DNA of 64,000 bases from a virus: positions 1-64,000 of the IMG/VR virus record IMGVR_UViG_3300034107_000314; one strand, given 5' to 3'. The notes under the pieces were generated by a model. That model was not told where the DNA came from. It ran no database searches and saw only the letters and a list, made by a program, of their open reading frames with translations. How positions within the stretch are numbered: position 1 is the first letter of the stretch; every line of letters begins with the position of its first letter. This document shows, piece after piece, positions 22,001 through 30,455 of the stretch. Both the position numbers and the translations under genes were made by a program.

Positions 22001-23379
22001 GAAATGTTACAGACCCATTGAATTACGTATACGTTTATGAACGCGATGCTAGGACTAATAGATATTTATACATGCAAAGAATATCTCCAACTATAGATTT
22101 AACTAAAGATCAGTATCAATCATTAACATCTGATGCATATATACTAACTTCAAATTTGTCATATGATAATACCACAAATGACAGCGCTACGTTAACATCA
22201 GATTTATATGGTAAATATGATATCTATGATAATTCATTAATCGTAAGAGATTATAACGAACATGCATATTTTGTATACAACTCCAATGATAATAAATTTA
22301 TTTGCAGAAGTCACAATTTAGTATCAGATACAGATCTGCTAACTACTTTTGGTGTATTGAGAATGAGGCCCAGTAGCTCGTCTCTATCTAATGGATCTAC
22401 GGGCGAATTCATTGAATCGTTAGAAGTCATGGAAGGAACTCAATTTTTATCAACTGCTAGAATTATCACTAAATCATACCAGAATCCAAATTATTTACCT
22501 CTATTTATGAAAACTACAGAGGGTTATAGTTCTGGCGAATTATATTTAAGTACATATGGTAATTTATTATATGATCCTAAACCTACTGGACTTAGTTTAT
22601 ATATTCAATCTCCACAGCCGCATACGGGTGGAATGACACTATTTGCTAAACAATACGATGAATATGCTAGCGGTATGAATTTATTTTTAAAAGCTATTGA
22701 ACCATACAGCACAGGATTTCCGTTATTTATTAAAAGTAACTTCACTGAAACTGAATTTACACTTGTAATGAATCCAAATTTTGTTAATTATTTTCCATTA
22801 TATCTCAAAACATTTGAAGCTCAAACTCTAGAATTTGATTCAAGTGGAAATCCTACAGGAAATACTATTGAAATTGAATTAGAGGATATTGGATTCAACG
22901 AAGGATCATTTGATCTATTTATTGAAAACTACCATACGGGCGTTCCTAATGGGTGGAATAATATGAATCTCGCCATGAAGACATACCCTTATATGGATTT
23001 TGGTAGAAATTTAAATTTAACAATAGGTCAAAGTCCACCAGTAGCTTCTAGTGGTTTAGAGTTATTCCTTTGCAATCCTAGTGGCACTACACCTAATTCT
23101 AGCGGAGGAAGCTTTGGTATATCTAATTTGTATTTACAAGGGCCAGAACGAGTAAATGGCTACGATTATTCAAATTCAATTAATTTATTTATGAAAAGAA
23201 TTATGGATGTCGAAATGCCTTTATTTGTGTATAATACATATACTAGTGGAGGATTAGATACTTATATACGTGGTGGTATACCTTTTACTGGGGGAATGGA
23301 TCTATATATGTCTGGAGTATCATCTCCTATTAATACTTCAGATTCTGGAACACTTTATATAGCTGGGACTGTATTATAA
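19012..23379 (+). CDS. Large tail protein: FG-GAP-like region and 18 LFxK repeats
   Basis: 1455 residues, first gene after the tape measure. The N-terminal half is beta-rich and contains the GHGLNTGDSIKI type of module seen in phage fibres (about residue 520). Residues ~830-1090 carry FG-GAP-like propeller motifs (FGKAAAFDLDASNNHLYCV, YGSNVDFDDSRLIIGWPSD, FGEYFVADNDFLV). From about residue 1160 to the end there are some 18 short repeats with core L-Y/F-hydrophobic-K, usually after a G-M/L/F-x step. The likely role is tail tip or side-fibre binding to the host surface; function is inferred. The stop overlaps the next start (TAATG). Confidence 0.75.
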   Translation: MDHKTSARGLGLNIRGLDVRSGILSTMPLRVQAENATYIPHKNNTDFTVSNPALINYTPSGIANIILNDFSSNKYDSFFSSNQGKNSNEYELECSWYINDIDIEDDIAIVGTRDWTSTEKYTTIKYYPTIVSTDVISNVAIQKTEDVEDNIVTCNIYNWTVNWATASLTYGSGYVIINSFNCDGSQTTTPIYLPPGSTGSLSSSSTAKPTYSLNGSWTNDPLDPGGFINSGLLSSETITTSCPIDTYRYTDTNYRNRKYCLKNTFSHYVPNADYPDIDVFTYFNIKNLNSIFQKPKYLNNRPADKNVQGNQLSSNTPLGKYPTYPKEFPDYSDIFIQVDYVKSTGGLSTLTDNIVITSGMDSRYIYTFGGFLSYSDYTLKCSTLSRSNYSTKSKDLIADDEDYKWYMVYRDTSGDYEFLTLSSYIIPSSVLTTSALNTNFSKVPLVDNRFHKIFNPPVDIGNKLDPTTGGTYLVENSVISADSIKVIKVANYGNCGKVDIYTKKNGNVLSISGNQITSSGHGLNTGDSIKITSALNSTSGLTPFNGIRYVSGVSSDKFAIYLDQNFKTPISGTVRSTSGILWSALDKSNWKYNGTLYSPQGKNGYGFSSKLRLVSETGVESSNIVDRAIESSTTDDTFTKPQAYLNSWVSWNNFYPFERATSSEASITLENGNKFGADCQISKVSDNNYVLMITEPGAEVSFKIFDDFIISSQSTSPTQSTEPLPNNQFVIPNFLPQGRVHFYKMTKSPYSIEYMTSVAATGNPWKAYEDLNQAHKSKSNIDSYTNYPISVEKVKSNYSITYDNYWLGAKYYSWKNSQYILDTTYGIEVPDQSNSINRYAFSDSFGKAAAFDLDASNNHLYCVATTNVKNSDYKNSLRVFEVDCLAEAFSINLTNTGISSLSGISNQSSFFSSLAQEHSNEISKYGSNVDFDDSRLIIGWPSDKRGLEYLYIYDRIGSGYEPIQTITSGGNNNFGEYFVADNDFLVTNRYSDIDDSGNVTDPLNYVYVYERDARTNRYLYMQRISPTIDLTKDQYQSLTSDAYILTSNLSYDNTTNDSATLTSDLYGKYDIYDNSLIVRDYNEHAYFVYNSNDNKFICRSHNLVSDTDLLTTFGVLRMRPSSSSLSNGSTGEFIESLEVMEGTQFLSTARIITKSYQNPNYLPLFMKTTEGYSSGELYLSTYGNLLYDPKPTGLSLYIQSPQPHTGGMTLFAKQYDEYASGMNLFLKAIEPYSTGFPLFIKSNFTETEFTLVMNPNFVNYFPLYLKTFEAQTLEFDSSGNPTGNTIEIELEDIGFNEGSFDLFIENYHTGVPNGWNNMNLAMKTYPYMDFGRNLNLTIGQSPPVASSGLELFLCNPSGTTPNSSGGSFGISNLYLQGPERVNGYDYSNSINLFMKRIMDVEMPLFVYNTYTSGGLDTYIRGGIPFTGGMDLYMSGVSSPINTSDSGTLYIAGTVL

Positions 23380-25562
23380 TGAGTAAAGTAAGTGTGCTAT
23401 TTGCAGGACAGGAAATTATATTAGAATATGGCTTTGCCTCATCTATACAAAAAGATTTTAATAGAGCTGATGATGGAACTATCTTAACTGAAAAACACTC
23501 TTTAAATCTTAAAGGATCTTTTACGGCAACTGGAAATACAGCTGAAACAAGATATTTAAACTTGCTACAAAAATCGGTAGACTATGCTGATTTTAAGGGT
23601 GGCAAGCTAATTGATCGTTTAGTTAGTTTACAAGGTGGCCCACTCAATGTTGTAAAAATGAAATTAAATGGATCTGTATATGAGCAAGATGGTGATGCTA
23701 TAATCACATATCCGTATGCAGAACTTATGAGTGTTAATATATCTGAACCACCTGACGATACCGCTGGTATTCATTTTCAAGAAATCACTTTAGTTTTCGA
23801 ATCAATTACTCCACCAACAGATAGTATTGCGGTCAAATATAAATTAAAATCTGCTGCTGAAAGTTTTGAGATAAAAAAAGAAGAAGATAAGATGTCATAT
23901 TTTATTATGACAATAAGTAATGATGATTATGTGAGGAATGTCGAAAAAGATCCGTACTACTCATATAGTATCACACATACATTATCGGCTCAAGGATTGA
24001 CTGTTATATATGATAAAAGTAATGCTTTTCCATTTGCAACCAATGCAACCACTAAAGACTTCTTAAACGCAGGCTCTCCTACTAATCCCCAAAGTGTTAA
24101 TAATCAAAAATATGAAGCTTTTTATCAAGCTTATAAATATGTTAATGAAAAGAAAAAAGATAGTTTAGTTGATGTTGCTATATCTACAGATATACATGGT
24201 AGGCCATTTGTAGGCTCAAACATCTTCAATCCATTAGCTTGGGTAGTCACAAGTACAAGTGGGGCAGCTGTATCAGAGTCAACATTTAGAACTACTGATT
24301 TTAAAAAGCAAAATTCTGGAGCTGGAACTGAATACTTTGCCCCAGAATATCCAGAAGTTACTGGGGAACTACAGGCTTCAGGCGCTTTAATCAGTAAAAC
24401 GCTTTGGAATGCTGCATCGGGAGCTGTACACGCCACAGGGCTTTATGGTAAGGGCCGCTATGGTGAATATAATATAGTTAGATCATCGAATGTTGATATA
24501 GTTGGTGGTCAATATTCAATGACAACTAGTTATTTTTATTCCCGAAATCCCGCCACTATTGAAATTAATGGAGTTTTTGAAAAGGGCGAAGATGGAGACG
24601 ATACTATTCGCGTTGAAGGCACAATACAAGGTTTAGATTCTATGGGCGTAGACTCAGATAGAACTAATAAATTTAAAAATGCGCAGACACTTTTTAAACG
24701 CATTATATATGATGGATCTATTAAAACCGGAAGCACTCCAACTTCATATTACACTAAGACCAATCAAAACAATGATCCCAAAAAATATGATACAGTATTA
24801 CCAATATACCCACAGCCAACTGGATCTCCTTATTTAAGCGGAGCAACACTTAATTATGCAGTAGGTACTGGAAATATCACAGGTATGAATATGACTGGGA
24901 TATTAAAAGATAGCGGTACATATAGCACCCAAAGCACGTGGTTTACTGATAAAGTAATTAAACCTTGGGCGTATGGCACTATGATTTACGCATTTGCTAA
25001 CGATGTATTTACTAATAATTCATATTCTCATTATTATGGTATTGATAATGTATTAGACTACAGGCCAACAACAACTTCTATTACCGAAAATAAAATTGCT
25101 GGTACTATACAGTTTAGCGCTACATACAAGGGGATATCTGAAAAAACAAGAGCTTTAAAAAATGCTATGGGTGCATTAACAGTTTCTTTAAACGTACAAG
25201 ATAATAATTATGTTGCGGGAGTTGAGGACACAGAATTAGGATTTTCATATACTTCAATGAGGCAAATTGCAATTGTTCCAGTTATTGGAAGAAAAGAAGG
25301 TCCAATTATACAAAATATGGGTACTACAAAAGAAATGGTAAGAACGGTAACTCTTGAAGCTACTTATGGCGCTGAATATAGATATCCAACAGCACCAGTC
25401 GTCGCAACTGGATTAATGGTATCTAAAATGTTTGCGCCTTCAGGAAAACTTTCTGGACCCGGAAAACCCGATGTAGTTCCATATTTAACAGATTTGCAAT
25501 ATCAATGGGATTGGCCCAATGGTAAACTTTCAATGACAACAGCTTGGACATTTACACCATGA
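23379..25562 (+). CDS. Distal tail/tail-tip structural protein
   Basis: 727 residues, ATG 23379 overlapping the previous stop. The beginning (VSVLFAGQEIILEYGFASSI, then HSLNLKGSFTATGN) resembles tube-like beta-barrel domains of distal tail proteins. Further on, several long beta segments end in an RTVTLEATYGAEYRYPTAP strand. The gene overlaps the next by ATGA. In long-tailed phages the genes after the tape measure encode the tail tip complex, so this is a distal tail protein candidate. No enzymatic motif was found. Confidence 0.6.
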   Translation: MSKVSVLFAGQEIILEYGFASSIQKDFNRADDGTILTEKHSLNLKGSFTATGNTAETRYLNLLQKSVDYADFKGGKLIDRLVSLQGGPLNVVKMKLNGSVYEQDGDAIITYPYAELMSVNISEPPDDTAGIHFQEITLVFESITPPTDSIAVKYKLKSAAESFEIKKEEDKMSYFIMTISNDDYVRNVEKDPYYSYSITHTLSAQGLTVIYDKSNAFPFATNATTKDFLNAGSPTNPQSVNNQKYEAFYQAYKYVNEKKKDSLVDVAISTDIHGRPFVGSNIFNPLAWVVTSTSGAAVSESTFRTTDFKKQNSGAGTEYFAPEYPEVTGELQASGALISKTLWNAASGAVHATGLYGKGRYGEYNIVRSSNVDIVGGQYSMTTSYFYSRNPATIEINGVFEKGEDGDDTIRVEGTIQGLDSMGVDSDRTNKFKNAQTLFKRIIYDGSIKTGSTPTSYYTKTNQNNDPKKYDTVLPIYPQPTGSPYLSGATLNYAVGTGNITGMNMTGILKDSGTYSTQSTWFTDKVIKPWAYGTMIYAFANDVFTNNSYSHYYGIDNVLDYRPTTTSITENKIAGTIQFSATYKGISEKTRALKNAMGALTVSLNVQDNNYVAGVEDTELGFSYTSMRQIAIVPVIGRKEGPIIQNMGTTKEMVRTVTLEATYGAEYRYPTAPVVATGLMVSKMFAPSGKLSGPGKPDVVPYLTDLQYQWDWPNGKLSMTTAWTFTP

Positions 25563-28500
25563 TTAAAATAGATGAACCTATTATGTTCTTAGGAGCTTAT
25601 GTAACAAGCGTAAGTTTAAATGGAAACTGGGGAAGTAGAAGTAGTCAATGTAATATCACTCTTGTTGAACAAAATCCAGACCCTTCAGGCGTAGAAGATA
25701 GATTTGGAAACGTAGCTGATCCTAAAAAAATTGGTAAAAAAATTGATGATATACAGTTTGCTCCAGCCACAGGATATCCAACAATTGGAACCGCTTGTAA
25801 ACTAACCATCGAAGATCCGACAGGAGAATCAGAACCTTTTGTTTTTGTTGGAACCTTACAGAGATGGGGATATGAAGAAGATCCATCCGCTGGTAGAAAA
25901 TATGACGTTACCCTTGAATCTCCCGGAGAGTTTCTAGATAATGTTCATGTTATCTTAAATAAATGGCATGGATATGCTTATACAAGCGACCTTAATTTAA
26001 ATCCTCCAACTCTTAAGCCTTTATTTACATACGCTTCTACAACACAAGAAGATGATGTTGTAAGAGATGTAACAGGTAAAGCAAAGATTGATCCAGTTAC
26101 ACGCCAATTATATCCAAAAACTGGAATTCTATACACTCCTTCAAATGTCATTAATTTATTTGCATATAAAGAGAATGTCCAGAAAGGTGGATTGAATGCG
26201 GTGGGTGGTAAATTTGGTGCTTCAGATATTACTACTCAGGGTTATCCATTAGCTACAATTTTAGAAGATATGAGAGATTGTTGTAATGTCAAATTACAGC
26301 ATCCATTTGGCGGTAAATTAACATTATCAGAAACAGAATATGATTTAGATTTATCTGGATTTCAAGATGCTATGAAAGAAATAGGAGATCTAAGAGTAGA
26401 GGGCGATACTTCGACCTTAACTCAAATCATAGATCTTATAGCTGAAAAATCTTTACATAATTATTATGTTTATATTGATGAACCTCTATATCCAGTTAAT
26501 CCTCCGACAGCCAATGAAATTAAACTTGGTGTTATGCGAGAAGCTTCTATTAAATTTAAATTGATAACAAGAAAAGAACCTCTTGAACCCAAAGCTATAG
26601 AAAATTTAGTTAAAGAATATTTAAGACTAGATAGTCCAGCTCGAATTTTAAAAAGTTACAAATTAGGTCAAGAATCTACATCTAAATTAGTTACTCAAAA
26701 AATGATTATCGGTGGGCCAGCAAGTAGAACTTGGGTAGCTAATAAAGAACATATTTTACCTATTTGGGGACAAAAGGGGTATGGTAAAAATGCATTTTAC
26801 TATTATGGTAATAGCGTAGATGAGTATTATAATATGTTTTCTCCAATCACTGTTACTGCTGACGCTATAAGCATGACAAGAGAAAGGCCAACTACTACTA
26901 ATGTTCAAGAGGGTGATTTCTTAAGCTATCAAACAAATTTACTAGAGATGAGATTAGCTTTAGCGAATGATAGAAATGCATGGAATATATACCATAAACT
27001 ATTTGCCTTAGCATTGAAAGAAGCTGAGATAGGTGGATACTTACCTGCATTCTATGAGACATATAATTATAATTCGCCAATTGCATTGGTTGCAGCGTTT
27101 GGCTCTTTTAATAAAGTAAAAGACCTAGAGCAAATATTTGATGGACGTAATAGTACTCATGATTTAATGGATACTAGTTTCCAGTCAGCAGAAATAAGAA
27201 CATCTTATATGTTTGGAACTAAAGATGCACAGATAGATTATTTACAAAGGGCAATTAATACAAGATGGAATGCGATTTCAGCAGTTGCAAAAACTATGTA
27301 CGGGAGACAGTTTTTAGTTGCTGTTCCGTCTGAACCGGGTGGAGTTGAAAATAACTTCCGATGGAATGTTGCCGATCAAGAACCTAACTATGTATGGCAA
27401 ACTACAGGATCTGCTTGGGCTGGTGAACAAATAATTGATTATATTCCAGATGCATCATTTTATAGTAAAGGAATGGGTGATTTAAAACCAACCGTTACAT
27501 ACCCTTTGTTTAATTATGAGGGATACGCTTCTGGGGGAATCAGAGATTATAGCACTGCTGTATTGGCAGATTATAGTGCTTTTGGATCGCAATATGCTGT
27601 GATTGATTATCAAAGTAAACCACCTTCTGGTGCATGGGATAGGAAAGCCATTACTACCTATGCTGGAGGTCTTAGAATTGATCAGGAATGGGGAACTCGA
27701 TACTTTGACGTTACTAAAATGAAAATCGATTTAAAAGGTTTGCCAGAAAAAAATAAAGTAACTGGTAAGATCACCAAGACTAATAATGTTTATGGATTTG
27801 TAAAAGTAGACGTACCTCCTGTAAAAGTATATGATGAATACACAACCCAAGTAAATGCCTTTGGAGTTCTGGCTCAGTTAATTTTTAGAGATAATTCATT
27901 GATAGGTAAGAAAGCTAGAGTTGGTTATTACAATATGTTTGGCAGTGAGAATGTAGTTGATAATGCAGAAATACCCCCTTCTATGATGCCGCCTATGCTT
28001 ATTAGTATTCCACAGCAAAGTACAAGATATGTATGGGGTCCGTGGTGGGCATTTAGTGATTTTTCTGGTATACAAAAAATTGATCCTAAAGCTAAGCCTG
28101 ATGAAAAAGAGAAACTCATAGCTGCCGCAGATAAAAAAGCAAGAGAGGCTAGAAAAGGAACTCTTAGCTTTGAAGTCAAGCCAGAAATAACGCCAGAAGT
28201 TTTTGGATCTACTGCGATAATGTATACTGAAATGCAAAAATTATGTACAGCCGATTTAACAAAATTGCATTCTGCGGAAACTGGATATATTGAATTAGCA
28301 CAATTTCCTAAATTTAAACTTGGAGACGCTTTGAAAAATGGACCAGCCATTAAGGACATGTCTATTAGTATAAGCGATGCTGGAATTTCTACAACATATA
28401 GTTTTACTAATTGGACAGACGTAGATAGATCTCAAATGTCAAAATATAATTTTTCAAGACTGATGGCTGCAAATAGACTAAAATTTGACAAGAAATCGGA

Positions 28501-28924
28501 AAACGACCAAGCGATTGCAGAAAGACGAGCTTCATTAAAGCCAGTCAATGAAACATTATTAAAATCTATGCATCAATTAAGATTTGATCAGCTTAAGCAT
28601 TCTAATAATGGTGTTTTTTGTAGTATGCAAAACACTATGTGGAGATCGTTAAACCAACCCCAGCCCGGAGATAAGGATTATGATAAATATCCTGTAGTAA
28701 ATGCGCACTCTTCATCTACTGAATCAGCGATGAAATCAATTGGATTAAGTCCTGAAGAAAGTTTTGGATCGTCTTTTGAACAGTCGCATTCTCCAGCTTA
28801 TATTTGGGATCAAAGATTTCCCGAAGCGCATAAAGTATTATTTAACGAGGGGATTGTTAAAGGTTTTGATAATGAAATGCCCCCTTATCCACCACCTCCT
28901 CCAGCACCTACCGCAGGACAATAA
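25559..28924 (+). CDS. Large tail-tip/baseplate hub-like protein
   Basis: 1121 residues from ATG 25559 (ATGA overlap); an upstream TTG at 25544 is unlikely. The N-terminus (FLGAYVTSVSLNGNWGSRSS, then QCNITLVEQNPDP) followed by PFVFVGTLQRWGYEEDPSAG looks like the beta-barrel start of hub or distal tail proteins that bind the tube end. The C-terminus is a Pro-rich tail (PPYPPPPPAPTAGQ). It is the largest tip protein after the FG-GAP protein and is probably a central hub. The family is suggested by pattern and position only. Confidence 0.6.
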   Translation: MIKIDEPIMFLGAYVTSVSLNGNWGSRSSQCNITLVEQNPDPSGVEDRFGNVADPKKIGKKIDDIQFAPATGYPTIGTACKLTIEDPTGESEPFVFVGTLQRWGYEEDPSAGRKYDVTLESPGEFLDNVHVILNKWHGYAYTSDLNLNPPTLKPLFTYASTTQEDDVVRDVTGKAKIDPVTRQLYPKTGILYTPSNVINLFAYKENVQKGGLNAVGGKFGASDITTQGYPLATILEDMRDCCNVKLQHPFGGKLTLSETEYDLDLSGFQDAMKEIGDLRVEGDTSTLTQIIDLIAEKSLHNYYVYIDEPLYPVNPPTANEIKLGVMREASIKFKLITRKEPLEPKAIENLVKEYLRLDSPARILKSYKLGQESTSKLVTQKMIIGGPASRTWVANKEHILPIWGQKGYGKNAFYYYGNSVDEYYNMFSPITVTADAISMTRERPTTTNVQEGDFLSYQTNLLEMRLALANDRNAWNIYHKLFALALKEAEIGGYLPAFYETYNYNSPIALVAAFGSFNKVKDLEQIFDGRNSTHDLMDTSFQSAEIRTSYMFGTKDAQIDYLQRAINTRWNAISAVAKTMYGRQFLVAVPSEPGGVENNFRWNVADQEPNYVWQTTGSAWAGEQIIDYIPDASFYSKGMGDLKPTVTYPLFNYEGYASGGIRDYSTAVLADYSAFGSQYAVIDYQSKPPSGAWDRKAITTYAGGLRIDQEWGTRYFDVTKMKIDLKGLPEKNKVTGKITKTNNVYGFVKVDVPPVKVYDEYTTQVNAFGVLAQLIFRDNSLIGKKARVGYYNMFGSENVVDNAEIPPSMMPPMLISIPQQSTRYVWGPWWAFSDFSGIQKIDPKAKPDEKEKLIAAADKKAREARKGTLSFEVKPEITPEVFGSTAIMYTEMQKLCTADLTKLHSAETGYIELAQFPKFKLGDALKNGPAIKDMSISISDAGISTTYSFTNWTDVDRSQMSKYNFSRLMAANRLKFDKKSENDQAIAERRASLKPVNETLLKSMHQLRFDQLKHSNNGVFCSMQNTMWRSLNQPQPGDKDYDKYPVVNAHSSSTESAMKSIGLSPEESFGSSFEQSHSPAYIWDQRFPEAHKVLFNEGIVKGFDNEMPPYPPPPPAPTAGQ

Positions 28925-28927
28925 AAA

Positions 28928-30454
28928 ATGACAAGTTTTGCTTCAGGATATAGAAATGATTTATGGACTTCTAGGGGCATTGTACCTATTACTGGTGAAA
29001 ATGCACAGACTATAGAAGAAAGATTAAGAAGTGTATCTTTCGACCCTACAAAGATGTATCCCAGTACAGAAACCCCAACACCATATAACAAACACTTCTC
29101 TTCTGGTGTGTTCTTTCAATTTAATACATCGCCCACTTCTTTTGACCTTGACCCTTATTTCTTTTTTGCTAAGAATGATTATTCTATCACTGTTAGATCA
29201 GGGAAATCAAAAGATATCAACCATAAAAAGGAATCTGCAAGTGCTACTCATAGCGTACAAGCAATGGTACACAAAGGGCCACTCTATCTTTCTGGGTGGG
29301 GATATGATATAGCTGGCTTGCCAGTGCCTTCTAGTGGTATATTGCAAGATAGCCGTATCTTTGATCCTAATACTGCCATTGAACGTAGATTATGGAAAAC
29401 TGGCCCTGTTGACTTAAGATGGGATGACGATAGAAAAGTGTGGGTTGGTGGCCCTGAAATTATCGAAGGCAAAATGATGACTTCATTGCCAGCAGGAGAT
29501 TTTGAAACTCCAACTACTGGCTCAGGAGTGATATATAGGATTAAAAAAAATACCCTTGGTACAAAAATTGTATTTTCTAGTTTTAACATAGAACGTAATG
29601 AATCTGGATTTTATAAACCTGATCCATTTGGAATACCAGTAAACGATGTAAGATCTGGTGTGCCAGAGATTGTAACATTGTACAATAGAAATAACAAAGT
29701 TACCTTAGCCTCTGGTGAATATTTCTCTGCAATGAAAATTAATTATGAATGGCGGGTAATGGGTGGAGGCGGTGGAGGAAATTGTATTGTGGGTAAATTT
29801 AAAAAATTAAATTGCTCTGTTCCAACAGTTGTTAAAACCACTGTTCCTTCATTTACATTACGCAAGAAAACTATTTCTAATGCTAGCACTTATGAAATTA
29901 AATTTGATAATATAGGTACAACAAGAGTATTTTATTTTCAAACAGATCAGATATATTTAAAAGATCTTATTCCGTCTGATGCAGCCGGAGGAAAGGTTGT
30001 TTCATCTCTTGGAACTGTAGATATCACACAAACAGTCAATGGAAATGGATTACCGTATAGCGGCTATTTTGCACTTTCGGCTTTTAGAAATTGCGAGATG
30101 AGTAGTGATGTCTATACATTTAAATTTCCTAATAGTGGAGATTATGTAGATTTAGGCACTACTCAGCCAGATGGTACTACTGCCAATGGAGTAGCTACGT
30201 TGGTAAGCTATAAACAATTAAATAAATTATTTGACTGTCCTCAAAGTAATGATAATTTTGGAATTGTCACAGATGATCAAACAGGTAGTGAATATTTTGC
30301 AATGCATCCATTTAAATTTATTAAACACGATGTACGTGTCATAGCTTGCGGTTCTAATATAGAAGTTATCTGTAATAACACTAGGAAAACTGCACATGTA
30401 ATTACAGAAGTGGATGATTGTGCGAATGCAGGAACCTCTGTAAGTAGAGAATAA
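28928..30454 (+). CDS. Tail-tip structural protein, unknown
   Basis: 508 residues, beginning 3 bases after the previous stop. It is beta-rich, with GPLYLSGWGYDIAGLPVPSS near residue 118, a hexaglycine run (MGGGGGGNCIVG) near residue 278 that probably joins two domains, and a few C-terminal cysteines (IACGSNIEVICNN, DDCANAG). No signal peptide or catalytic motif was seen. It belongs to a run of consecutive tail-tip genes with minimal spacing and is probably a co-assembled tip or receptor-binding component. Confidence 0.6.
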   Translation: MTSFASGYRNDLWTSRGIVPITGENAQTIEERLRSVSFDPTKMYPSTETPTPYNKHFSSGVFFQFNTSPTSFDLDPYFFFAKNDYSITVRSGKSKDINHKKESASATHSVQAMVHKGPLYLSGWGYDIAGLPVPSSGILQDSRIFDPNTAIERRLWKTGPVDLRWDDDRKVWVGGPEIIEGKMMTSLPAGDFETPTTGSGVIYRIKKNTLGTKIVFSSFNIERNESGFYKPDPFGIPVNDVRSGVPEIVTLYNRNNKVTLASGEYFSAMKINYEWRVMGGGGGGNCIVGKFKKLNCSVPTVVKTTVPSFTLRKKTISNASTYEIKFDNIGTTRVFYFQTDQIYLKDLIPSDAAGGKVVSSLGTVDITQTVNGNGLPYSGYFALSAFRNCEMSSDVYTFKFPNSGDYVDLGTTQPDGTTANGVATLVSYKQLNKLFDCPQSNDNFGIVTDDQTGSEYFAMHPFKFIKHDVRVIACGSNIEVICNNTRKTAHVITEVDDCANAGTSVSRE

Positions 30455-30455
30455 A

